From JBKJZO01 sp046715235 (lineage in GTDB: Bacteria > Actinomycetota > Actinomycetes > BP-191), in contig JBKJZO010000086.1 of NCBI GenBank assembly GCA_046715235.1, forward strand, positions 1 through 7,239: a stretch of 7,239 nt of DNA, in the 5' to 3' direction. Positions within the stretch are counted from its first letter, which is position 1. The number at the start of each line of letters is the position of its first letter. The position numbers and the translations under genes are program-made. The notes beneath the pieces were generated by a model. The model was not told the DNA's origin, did no database searches, and was given only the letters and a program-made list of their open reading frames with translations. Shown here one piece after another: positions 1-6,114 of this stretch.

Positions 1-216
1 GGTGGCCCGGCGGTCGCCGGCCATGACGACCCCACCGCCGCTGGTCAGTGCCACGATCGTCGTCGCATGGGGTACGTCGGTCACGGTGCCTGGCAGGGTC
101 CGGCGGCTCGGCAGCAGGTCAGGCGACTGTTGGCCGATGAACTCAGTGAACGAGGTGATCCCGGGAGTCATAAAGCTCTGCGGCAGCCGGCCGAGACCGT
201 TGGGCACGCCGGTCAC
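1..216 (-). CDS. prcB: Proteasome beta subunit PrcB, N-terminal part (cut by window edge)
   Basis: PrcB forms the two inner, proteolytic seven-membered rings of the actinobacterial 20S proteasome, which degrades pupylated proteins. Only the first 72 codons are present; the gene runs off the left edge. Residues 1-51 are the propeptide, with the family-like stretch TSFTEFI at 21-27. The autoprocessing site follows: His-Ala, then TTIVAL, so the catalytic N-terminal Thr of the mature enzyme is residue 52. GVVMAGDRRAT follows, with the conserved Asp of the active site at mature position 17 (residue 68). The catalytic Lys lies beyond the window. The M. tuberculosis propeptide is a few residues longer, as I recall it. 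I chose GTG 216-214, which overlaps the pup stop as GTGA and implies translational coupling. An internal ATG (codon 16) is possible but would remove the start of the propeptide. The family call is very secure; only the start is open. Confidence 0.96.
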   Translation of the reverse strand, partial: MTGVPNGLGRLPQSFMTPGITSFTEFIGQQSPDLLPSRRTLPGTVTDVPHATTIVALTSGGGVVMAGDRRAT

Positions 217-425
217 TGGCCACCCTTCTGCACGTAACCCTTGATGAACTCCTCGGCGTTCTCCTCGAGGACGTCGTCGATCTCGTCGAGCAGCGCGTCG
301 ACGTCGTCAGTGAGCTTCTCCTGGCGTTCCTGGACATCGCTCGTCGACTCGACCTGCGCTTCGTCGACCTCCTCGGACTTACGTGTGGCCTTCTGCTGCC
401 CGCCACCTGTGTCCTTCGTCGCCAT
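213..425 (-). CDS. pup: Prokaryotic ubiquitin-like protein Pup
   Basis: Pup is the 70-residue modifier attached through its C-terminal Glu side chain to lysines of proteins bound for the proteasome. The N-terminal part (about 1-30) is Gly/Lys/Glu/Gln-rich and should be disordered; in the family it threads into the ATPase pore. Residues about 31-62 are charged and helical (EKLTDDVDALLDEIDDVLEE) and match the segment that binds the Arc/Mpa coiled coil. The protein ends YVQKGGQ. The Gln terminus means Dop must deamidate it before ligation, unlike Pups encoded with terminal Glu. The ATG at 425-423 has a good CCTCC complement (GGAGG, 438-434) eight bases upstream. A 55-base gap separates it from dop and contains the short palindrome CCCGCGCGGG at 469-478. 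prcB overlaps its stop by four bases. Confidence 0.98.
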   Translation of the reverse strand: MATKDTGGGQQKATRKSEEVDEAQVESTSDVQERQEKLTDDVDALLDEIDDVLEENAEEFIKGYVQKGGQ

Positions 426-480
426 GGACCCAACCTCCGCAACGCTCGATGATCTGACGCGAGCCTATCCCGCGCGGGCG

Positions 481-1971
481 TCAGTCCCGGGTCGTAAGGG
501 CGTCGACGAGTTGTGCCGCGGTATCGCATCGATCAAGCAACGCGCCGACGTGTGCCCGGGTGCCCCGCATCGGCTCCATGGTCGGCACCCGCTGCAACGA
601 ATCGCGGCCGACATCGAAGATCACCGAGTCCCATGAGGCGGCGGCGATGTCCTTCGGGTACTTCGCGAGACACCGGCCCCGGAAGTAGGCCCTCGTGTCC
701 TCGGGCGGCTCGGTCATCGCCCGCGTCACCTCGGCGTCGGTCACGAGCAGGTCGACCCGCCCGCTCGCGGCGAGCCGGTTGTAGAGGCCCTTGTCGGGGC
801 GCACGTCGTGGAACTGCAGATCGACCAGCTGCAGCGTGTGGCTGTCCCAGTCGAGCGCATCGCGCGACCGGTAGCTCTCGAGGATGTGCAGCTTGGTCAC
901 CCAGTCGACCTCGCGCACGCAGGTCATCGGGTCCTGGTCGAGGCGGTCGAGCACGCTTTCCCAGCGAGCCAGTACGTCGGCCGTCTCGGCATCGACGTCG
1001 GTGTCCTGCACGAACTTCTTGGCCAGGTCGAGGTATTCCATCTGCAGCTGTACGCCGGTCAACTTGCGCCCGTCGCGCATCTGCACCTGATGCCGCAGCG
1101 TCGGGTCGTGGCTGATCTCGCGCAGCGACGAAACCGGCTGCTCGACCGCGAGATCGACCCCGATGAATCCCGCCTCGATCATCGCGAGAACCAGCGACGT
1201 CGTACCGATCTTGAGATAGGTCGAGATCTCGTTCATGTTGGCGTCGCCGATGATGACGTGCAGCCGCCGATACTTCTCGGGGTCGGCGTGCGGCTCGTCT
1301 CTGGTGTTGATGATCGGCCGCTTGAGGGTGGTCTCGAGCCCCACCTCGACCTCGAAGAAGTCTGCACGCTGGCTGATCTGGAACCCGACCCCGCGGCCGT
1401 CCTGTCCGATGCCGACCCGTCCCGCGCCGCAGAACACTTGGCGCGACACGAAGAACGGCGTGAGGTGCCGCACGATCTCGGCGAACGGCGTACGCCGTGC
1501 CATGAGGTAGTTCTCGTGCGAGCCGTAGGAGGCGCCCTTGTTGTCGGTGTTGTTCTTGTAAAGCTGGATCGGCTTGGTGCCCGGGATGCGCGCCGCGCGG
1601 CTGGCAGCCTCGGCGATGATCCGCTCCCCCGCCTTGTCCCACACGACGACGTCGCGCGCGGTGGTGACCTCAGGGGTGGAGTACTCGGGATGGGCGTGGT
1701 CGACGTACAATCGCGCGCCGTTGGTCAGGATGACGTTGGCGAGGCCCAACTCCTCGTCGGCGGGATGGTCGGACGCCTCCTGGGTCAGCTCGAAACCACG
1801 TGCGTCTCGGAGCGGGTTTTCTTCCTCGAAGTCCCACCGGGTACGCCGGTCGCGCGCCGGCGAGTAGGCGTTGACCACCAACGACGAGGTGACCATCGCG
1901 TTGGCACCGGGGTCGCCTGGCACCGAGATCCCGAATTCGGTCTCGCTGCCCATTACCCGCCGGGTCGTCAC
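481..1971 (-). CDS. dop: Pup deamidase / depupylase Dop
   Basis: Dop converts the C-terminal Gln of Pup to Glu and also removes Pup from conjugates. It uses ATP as a cofactor in a fold related to carboxylate-amine ligases and glutamine synthetase. Visible landmarks are the N-terminal GSETEFG (residues 8-14) with the two metal-binding glutamates E10 and E12, RTRWDFE (43-49), LYVDHAHPEYS (88-98) with the catalytic Asp at D91, the YKNNTDNKGASYGSHENYL region, and LKRPIINTRDEPHAD. The insert after RTRWD (about 45-80) corresponds to the Dop-loop, which the ligase PafA lacks. This, the position next to pup and the overall match to M. tuberculosis Dop (503 residues; here 496) make it Dop rather than PafA. 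The GTG at 1971-1969 is chosen because family members begin about five residues before the first Gly. Its ribosome site is poor, so coupling to arc/mpa, 17 bases upstream, is likely. Confidence 0.97.
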   Translation of the reverse strand: MTTRRVMGSETEFGISVPGDPGANAMVTSSLVVNAYSPARDRRTRWDFEEENPLRDARGFELTQEASDHPADEELGLANVILTNGARLYVDHAHPEYSTPEVTTARDVVVWDKAGERIIAEAASRAARIPGTKPIQLYKNNTDNKGASYGSHENYLMARRTPFAEIVRHLTPFFVSRQVFCGAGRVGIGQDGRGVGFQISQRADFFEVEVGLETTLKRPIINTRDEPHADPEKYRRLHVIIGDANMNEISTYLKIGTTSLVLAMIEAGFIGVDLAVEQPVSSLREISHDPTLRHQVQMRDGRKLTGVQLQMEYLDLAKKFVQDTDVDAETADVLARWESVLDRLDQDPMTCVREVDWVTKLHILESYRSRDALDWDSHTLQLVDLQFHDVRPDKGLYNRLAASGRVDLLVTDAEVTRAMTEPPEDTRAYFRGRCLAKYPKDIAAASWDSVIFDVGRDSLQRVPTMEPMRGTRAHVGALLDRCDTAAQLVDALTTRD

Positions 1972-1988
1972 GCCTTTGCGCCCCGCAC

Positions 1989-3764
1989 CTATAGGTACTG
2001 ACCGGTGTTGGAGATCGTGTCGATGGATCGCCCGGCCTCATCGCCCTTGGCGCCGGAGATCAACGTACGGATGTAGACGATGCGCTCACCCTTCTTACCC
2101 GAGATGCGCGCCCAGTCGTCGGGGTTGGTCGTGTTGGGGAGATCCTCGTTCTCCTTGAACTCGTCCACGATCGCGCTCATCAGGTGCGTGAGGCGGATGC
2201 CCCTCTGCTTGAGCTCGAGGAAGTCCTTGATCGCCATCTTCTTCGCCCGGTCGACGATGTTCTGGATCATCGCGCCGGAGTTGAAGTCCTTGAAGTAGAG
2301 AACTTCCTTGTCACCATTGGCGTACGTCACTTCGAGGAACCGGTTGCCCTCGTCCTCGGCGTACATCCGCTCGACGGTGCGCAGGATCATCTCGTCGCAC
2401 GCCGCGCGCCGGTCGCCGTCGTTGGCCACCAGATCGTCGTCGTGGATCGGCAGGTCCGGCGTGATGTAGATGCTGAAGATGTCCTTGGCCGCCTCAGCGT
2501 CGGGGCGCTCGATCTTGATCTTCACGTCGAGCCGGCCGGGCCGCAGGATCGCGGGGTCGATCATGTCCTCGCGGTTGGACGCGCCGATCACGATGACGTT
2601 CTCGAGGCCTTCGACGCCGTCTATCTCGCTGAGGAGCTGGGGAACGATGGTGTTCTCGACGTCGGAGCTGACGCCCGATCCGCGGGTGCGGAAGATGGAG
2701 TCCATCTCGTCGAAGAAGACGATGACCGGCGTGCCTTCCTGCGCCTTCTCGCGAGCCCGCTGGAAGACGAGCCTGATCTGCCGCTCGGTCTCGCCGACGT
2801 ACTTGTTGAGCAGCTCCGGGCCCTTGATGTTGAGGAAGTACGAGCGGCCCTCCGGCTTGCCCGTGACCTCGGCGACCTTCTTGGCCAGCGAGTTGGCGAC
2901 CGCCTTGGCGATCAGCGTCTTGCCACACCCAGGGGGGCCGTAGAGCAGCACGCCCTTGGGCGGACGGAGCTTGTGCTCCTTGAACAGGTCGGCGTGGAGG
3001 TACGGCAGCTCGACGGCGTCCCGGATCATCTCGATCTGCGCGACAAGCCCACCTATGTGCGAGTAGTCGATATCGGGGACCTCTTCGAGCACGAGGTCCT
3101 CGACCTCGCTCTTGGGGATCCGCTCGTACGCCCAGCCAGACCGCGCGTCGATCATCAACGAGTCGCCTGACCGCAGCGGCCCGTCCATCAGCGTGTCGGC
3201 GAGCATCACGATGCGCTCTTCGTCGGTGTGGCCGAGGACTAGCGCGCGGTCACCGCCTTCGAGGACTTCCTTGAGTAGGACGACGTCGCCCTGGCGTTCG
3301 AACTCGAGCGCGCGCACGACGTTCATCGCCTCGTTGAGCATGACTTCCTGGCCGCGGCGCAGCTCGGAGATGTCGATGGCCGGACTCACCGTGACGCGCA
3401 GCTTGCGCCCGCTGGTGAACACATCGGCAGTGCCGTCGTCGTCACCGGCTTGCAGGAACACGCCGAAGCCCGACGGCGGCTGCGCCAGTCGGTCGACTTC
3501 CTCTTTGAGCGCCACGATCTGGTCGCGGGCTTCTTTGAGAGTCGTGACGAGGCGATCGTTCTGCGAGGTGATGCCGGAGAGGTTTTCCTGAACCTCGCTG
3601 AGCCGCTGCTCGAGCAACCGAACCTGCCGGGGCGAGTCAGTGAGCTTGCGCCGCAGAAGCGAGATTTCCTCTTCGAGGAACCCGACCTGCGTGGTGAGGT
3701 CATGCACTTCTTTCTCGTACTGGGCGGTGCGCGCCTCGCTGTCGTCCCCGCGAGAACCGGACAC
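1989..3764 (-). CDS. arc: Proteasome-associated AAA ATPase Arc/Mpa
   Basis: This hexameric unfoldase captures Pup with its N-terminal coiled coils and feeds substrates to PrcAB. With the chosen start it has 591 residues (M. tuberculosis Mpa 609). Layout: coiled coil about 13-93, tandem OB-fold interdomain about 95-225 (including DVFTSGRKLRV), AAA domain about 235 onward. Walker A is GPPGCGKT (276-283), the pore-loop region KYVGE (321-325), Walker B VFFDEMDS with D352/E353, the sensor stretch GASNR (394-398) and RPGR (408-411). The last residues are GQYL, whose penultimate Tyr docks into the 20S core and opens its gate. The start is GTG 3764-3762, because GGGAGG at 3778-3773 lies eight bases before it. 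An in-frame GTG three codons earlier (3773-3771) overlaps that ribosome site and is unlikely. It is the first gene of the minus-strand Pup operon. Confidence 0.97.
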   Translation of the reverse strand: MSGSRGDDSEARTAQYEKEVHDLTTQVGFLEEEISLLRRKLTDSPRQVRLLEQRLSEVQENLSGITSQNDRLVTTLKEARDQIVALKEEVDRLAQPPSGFGVFLQAGDDDGTADVFTSGRKLRVTVSPAIDISELRRGQEVMLNEAMNVVRALEFERQGDVVLLKEVLEGGDRALVLGHTDEERIVMLADTLMDGPLRSGDSLMIDARSGWAYERIPKSEVEDLVLEEVPDIDYSHIGGLVAQIEMIRDAVELPYLHADLFKEHKLRPPKGVLLYGPPGCGKTLIAKAVANSLAKKVAEVTGKPEGRSYFLNIKGPELLNKYVGETERQIRLVFQRAREKAQEGTPVIVFFDEMDSIFRTRGSGVSSDVENTIVPQLLSEIDGVEGLENVIVIGASNREDMIDPAILRPGRLDVKIKIERPDAEAAKDIFSIYITPDLPIHDDDLVANDGDRRAACDEMILRTVERMYAEDEGNRFLEVTYANGDKEVLYFKDFNSGAMIQNIVDRAKKMAIKDFLELKQRGIRLTHLMSAIVDEFKENEDLPNTTNPDDWARISGKKGERIVYIRTLISGAKGDEAGRSIDTISNTGQYL

Positions 3765-3772
3765 AGGCTTCA

Positions 3773-3778
3773 CCTCCC
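3773..3778 (-). promoter_or_regulatory. Ribosome-binding site that decides the arc/mpa start
   Basis: Read on the minus strand this is GGGAGG, followed by eight bases and GTG at 3764-3762. It argues against the longer frame starting at 3773, whose first base lies inside the motif. The difference is three N-terminal residues. Confidence 0.75.
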
Positions 3779-3941
3779 ACAGCAGTAGGACACAACCCTA
3801 CCCGTGTGCGCCACCCCGGGTGCCCGACACGCTCCTGTGTGGACCGGTTTGCGCACCCGGCTATTTACCCATCGGCAACCTTCGCGCTCAGCCGGAGTGC
3901 CTGATTCCCGGTGTTACCGTGAGTGTTGACGAACGAGGTGG
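3774..3941. promoter_or_regulatory. Divergent control region between arc/mpa and ferredoxin genes
   Basis: This non-coding gap of 168 bases must hold the promoters of the Pup operon (leftward) and the ferredoxin gene (rightward). Leftward, TAGGGT at 3800-3795 fits the actinobacterial TANNNT -10 pattern, with transcription expected near 3788. It lies in a small inverted repeat (GTAGG 3785-3789 / CCTAC 3797-3801), with a larger imperfect palindrome just upstream (3803-3831). Rightward, TACCGT at 3915-3920 fits the same pattern and would start a transcript near 3927, leaving a short leader before the ATG at 3942. I see no convincing -35 box for either, so the positions are candidates only. Confidence 0.45.
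3803..3831. repeat. Imperfect palindrome upstream of the arc/mpa candidate promoter
   Basis: Arms of 14 bases (3803-3816 and 3818-3831) around a central C pair at 11 of 14 positions. The outer five (CGTGT/ACACG) and inner four (ACCC/GGGT) match perfectly. It sits immediately upstream of the candidate -10 for the Pup operon, where a regulator could bind. High GC content makes such palindromes fairly common by chance, so an operator role is only a suggestion. Confidence 0.35.
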
Positions 3942-4226
3942 ATGGAAGGTGCCGTGCCGGCGGATCTGAAGGTCTGGATCGACCAGGATCTGTGCACCGG
4001 TGACGGACTGTGCGTCCAGCTCGCCCCGCAGGTCTTCGAGTTCGACGTCGACGGCCTGGCCTACGTCAAGGACGCTGACGGCGAACTGTTGACCGCCGAA
4101 GGTGCCGCGGTCGCCGTACCGCGCCGGTGTGTCGCCGAAGTCCTCGAGTCCGCCCGCGGCTGCCCCGGCGACTGCATCTTCGTCGCCGACGAGTCGGGGA
4201 AGGCAGTAGCCGGCCCCGGCGCCTGA
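3942..4226 (+). CDS. Small ferredoxin, 3Fe-4S / Asp-ligated 4Fe-4S type
   Basis: This is a single-cluster electron carrier of about 94 residues, typical of the actinobacterial ferredoxins that serve cytochromes P450 and other redox enzymes. The start of the fold is VWIDQDLCTGDGLC, giving C18-x2-D21-x2-C24, then APQVFEFDVDGLAYV. The last cluster ligand is C74 in a Cys-Pro pair. In 4Fe-4S relatives position 21 is Cys; here it is Asp, which in Pyrococcus furiosus ferredoxin can ligate a fourth iron, so the cluster may be 3Fe-4S or 4Fe-4S. Two extra cysteines, C63 and C78, are not standard ligands. The ATG at 3942 has GAGG only three bases upstream; GTG at 3954 preceded by GGAAGG is an alternative that removes four residues. 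It is transcribed away from the Pup operon and toward trmI. Its redox partner cannot be deduced. Confidence 0.9.
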   Translation: MEGAVPADLKVWIDQDLCTGDGLCVQLAPQVFEFDVDGLAYVKDADGELLTAEGAAVAVPRRCVAEVLESARGCPGDCIFVADESGKAVAGPGA

Positions 4227-4250
4227 CACTGCCTCGCCGGATCACCTGAG

Positions 4251-4310
4251 TTCCGTGATCTTTGCCCTCGGAGTCGTCCCCACGACGACTAGAGGGGGAA
4301 AGATCACGAA
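4251..4310. terminator. Two-tier stem-loop in the convergent gap, probable bidirectional terminator
   Basis: The outer stem pairs CGTGATCTTT (4254-4263) perfectly with AAAGATCACG (4299-4308), then CCCTC (4265-4269) with GAGGG (4292-4296) across a small bulge. Inside it, AGTCGTC (4272-4278) pairs with GACGACT (4284-4290) around a five-base loop. TT (4251-4252) can pair with AA (4309-4310) across a one-base bulge. It follows the ferredoxin stop by about 25 bases and contains the trmI stop codon (4306-4304) in its right arm. No U-tract follows on either strand, as is frequent for terminators in GC-rich actinobacteria. A role in mRNA 3'-end protection is equally possible. Confidence 0.7.
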
Positions 4311-5188
4311 GGATCGGTGGTTGCGGCGTCCTCGTCGTGGGCGCCCTTGCTCGGACGACGGCGGCGGAGCGGGGGCTCGACGCCGTCGGCAAGACGCCGG
4401 GCGAAGATGAGGAAAGCCGTGTGCGCGACCATGCGGTGGTCGGGGCGTACGGCGAGCCCGTCGGTGTGCCAGGTGCGCACCAGCGATTCCATCGACCAGG
4501 GCTCCGCGAACGCGCCGTGCGCGCGGACGGCTTCGACGGTGCGTGACAGTTGCGTCGTCGTCGCTACGTAACAACACAGCACGCCACCAGGCACGAGAGC
4601 GCCGGCGACCGCGTCCAACACCTCCCACGGCGCGAGCATGTCGAGCACGACGCGGTCCATGTCGACGTCGTCGATCGCGTGGACCAGATCGCCGACGGTG
4701 AGCTTCCACGCGGGGTGCGGGGATCCGAAGAACTTCTCGACGTTGCCACGCGCGTTGTCGGCGAAGTCGGTGCGCCGCTCGTACGACGACAACAGGCCTT
4801 CGTCCCCCACCGCACGCAGGAGCGAGCAGGACAGAGCCCCGGATCCCGCCCCCGCCTCCAGCACTCGCGCGCCCGGGAAGATGTCGGCGTACCCGACGAT
4901 CAACGCCGCGTCCTTGGGATAGACGACCTGCGCGCCGCGCGGCATCGACAGGACGTAGTCGGAGAGCAACGGCCGCAACGCGAGGTAGGGCGTGCCGGCC
5001 GACGACTTCACGACGATGCCCTCGGGCTCACCGAGTAGGTCGTCGTGGGACACGATGCCGCGATGCGTGTGGAACGCACCCCCCGGCTGCAGCGTGATCG
5101 TGTGCAGGCGCCCCTTCGGGTCGGTTAGCTGCGCGCGATCGCCTTCGGCGAAAGGGCCGCGGCGGCGTCCCGCGCCTGCCGGCGTCAC
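4304..5188 (-). CDS. trmI: tRNA (adenine-58-N1)-methyltransferase TrmI
   Basis: TrmI methylates N1 of A58 in the tRNA T-loop using S-adenosylmethionine; bacterial and archaeal forms are homotetramers. This 294-residue protein compares with 280 for M. tuberculosis Rv2118c. An N-terminal beta domain (FAEGDRAQLTDPKGR onward) is followed by a Rossmann methyltransferase domain. SAM-binding motif I is VLEAGAGSGAL (109-119), the acidic ribose-binding position lies in SYERR (135-139), GDL is at 166-168, and the active-site motif DMLAPWE is at 183-189. The C-terminal tail is Arg/Lys-rich then acidic. The GTG at 5188-5186 overlaps the stop of the upstream thiolase gene as GTGA, so it is chosen over the longer frame from 5257, which would add 23 low-complexity residues overlapping that gene. 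It is the last gene of a three-gene operon. Confidence 0.95.
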   Translation of the reverse strand: MTPAGAGRRRGPFAEGDRAQLTDPKGRLHTITLQPGGAFHTHRGIVSHDDLLGEPEGIVVKSSAGTPYLALRPLLSDYVLSMPRGAQVVYPKDAALIVGYADIFPGARVLEAGAGSGALSCSLLRAVGDEGLLSSYERRTDFADNARGNVEKFFGSPHPAWKLTVGDLVHAIDDVDMDRVVLDMLAPWEVLDAVAGALVPGGVLCCYVATTTQLSRTVEAVRAHGAFAEPWSMESLVRTWHTDGLAVRPDHRMVAHTAFLIFARRLADGVEPPLRRRRPSKGAHDEDAATTDPS

Positions 5189-6114
5189 AGGCCCGCCCGT
5201 ACGCCGGCGGTCGGCTCGATCTGCACCAGCGCGGCCTGTGCTTTGCAGAACGCGCACACCTCACCAGGGGTGGCCGATCCGCATCGCGCGCACTCCCCCA
5301 GCTCGACGCCGTCGGCCGGGAAGAGCGCCTTCGCCCGATCGAGGAAGCCGAACAGGAACGCGTGCTTGGTGCCCGGCGAGGCCTCCTCGAGCGCGTCCAA
5401 GGCACCCTTGTATTTCATCTGCGTGTTGCCTTCGACGAGCGGGCATTCCTCGACGACGTAGTCGATGCCCTTGAGCACGCAGTACGCCGCCGTCTCGCGT
5501 TCGGCGACGCGGTAAAGCGGCTTGACCTTGCGTACCAACGACGGATGCGTCGCCTCCAGCACCGGCGACTGTCGCGCCAGATAGGCGGTCTCCCACCGCA
5601 GCAGGTTGCCGAAGAGCACGGCCACTTCGTCGTCGAGGTTGTGGCCTGTCGCCACGACGTCGTAGCCGCGGTCGCGAGCGATCGCGTTGAAGACATGCCG
5701 CTTCGACAGCCCGCAGGTCGCGCAGGCGGGGCGGCGCTTGTTCTTCGCCGCCACCGGGATCGTGTAGCCGGCGTACTCCTCCAGGTCGACCTCGACCAAC
5801 GGCCGGCCGATCCGCTCGGCGAACTCGCGGCACACCACTGCCGAGCGGTCGCTGTAGCCGCCGATGCCGAGGCCCAAGTAGAGGCCGTCTGCCTGGTAGC
5901 CCAGCTCGGTCAGCAGCCCCCACAGGGCAAGGGAGTCCTTGCCGCCGGAGACCGCGACGAGGATGCGGTCGGACCTGCTGCACATGTCGTCGTGCTTGAT
6001 CGCGCGCAGGACGAGGTTGGGCACGTAGTGGTCGGTGAAGCAGCCGCCGCAGAAGTGCGCGTTGGCCCGCGGTACGTCGACGACAGCGCGTGAGCGGCAC
6101 CGAGTGCACTTCAC
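5185..6114 (-). CDS. ttuA: TtuA-type tRNA 2-thiolation enzyme (TtuA/TtcA/Ctu1 family)
   Basis: The protein has 309 residues. It adenylates the C2 oxygen of a tRNA pyrimidine and replaces it with sulfur. The PP-loop is SGGKDS (56-61). CxxC at C131/C134 and C224 (EECPLVEGN) form the three-cysteine site of the catalytic [4Fe-4S] cluster in this family. Zinc fingers flank the core: C3, C6, C22, C25 at the N-terminus and C275, C278, C287, C290 at the C-terminus. This double-finger layout and spacing match Thermus TtuA and its archaeal/eukaryotic Ncs6/Ctu1 relatives better than E. coli TtcA. TGHNLDDEV (156-164) is the nucleotide-binding HNxDD motif. The GTG at 6114-6112 overlaps the sulfur-carrier stop as GTGA. 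The neighbours, a TtuB-like carrier upstream and TrmI downstream, support U54 thiolation in the T-loop, but the position modified in this organism is inferred. Thiolation of another tRNA position is the main alternative. Confidence 0.88.
   Translation of the reverse strand: MKCTRCRSRAVVDVPRANAHFCGGCFTDHYVPNLVLRAIKHDDMCSRSDRILVAVSGGKDSLALWGLLTELGYQADGLYLGLGIGGYSDRSAVVCREFAERIGRPLVEVDLEEYAGYTIPVAAKNKRRPACATCGLSKRHVFNAIARDRGYDVVATGHNLDDEVAVLFGNLLRWETAYLARQSPVLEATHPSLVRKVKPLYRVAERETAAYCVLKGIDYVVEECPLVEGNTQMKYKGALDALEEASPGTKHAFLFGFLDRAKALFPADGVELGECARCGSATPGEVCAFCKAQAALVQIEPTAGVRAGL

Noticed and set aside
462..467. Possible separate promoter for pup (TAGGCT on the minus strand)
   Set aside because: It fits TANNNT but has no supporting -35 and lies within a short gap of a compact operon; this loose pattern occurs often by chance.
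481..1971. PafA (Pup ligase) instead of Dop
   Set aside because: The insert after RTRWD, the close match to M. tuberculosis Dop and the position directly upstream of pup point to Dop.
808..2001. Long open frame on the plus strand opposite dop (397 codons)
   Set aside because: It lies wholly antisense to a clearly conserved Dop sequence. Long shadow frames are expected in GC-rich coding DNA, and the translation resembles no family.
2184..3170. Long plus-strand frame opposite arc/mpa (328 codons)
   Set aside because: The Val/Leu/Asp/Arg-rich translation is the mirror of a conserved AAA domain, with no independent start signal or motifs.
5189..5257. Longer TrmI start at 5257
   Set aside because: It would overlap the thiolase gene by more than 70 bases and add low-complexity residues; the GTGA overlap at 5188 fits the operon pattern better.
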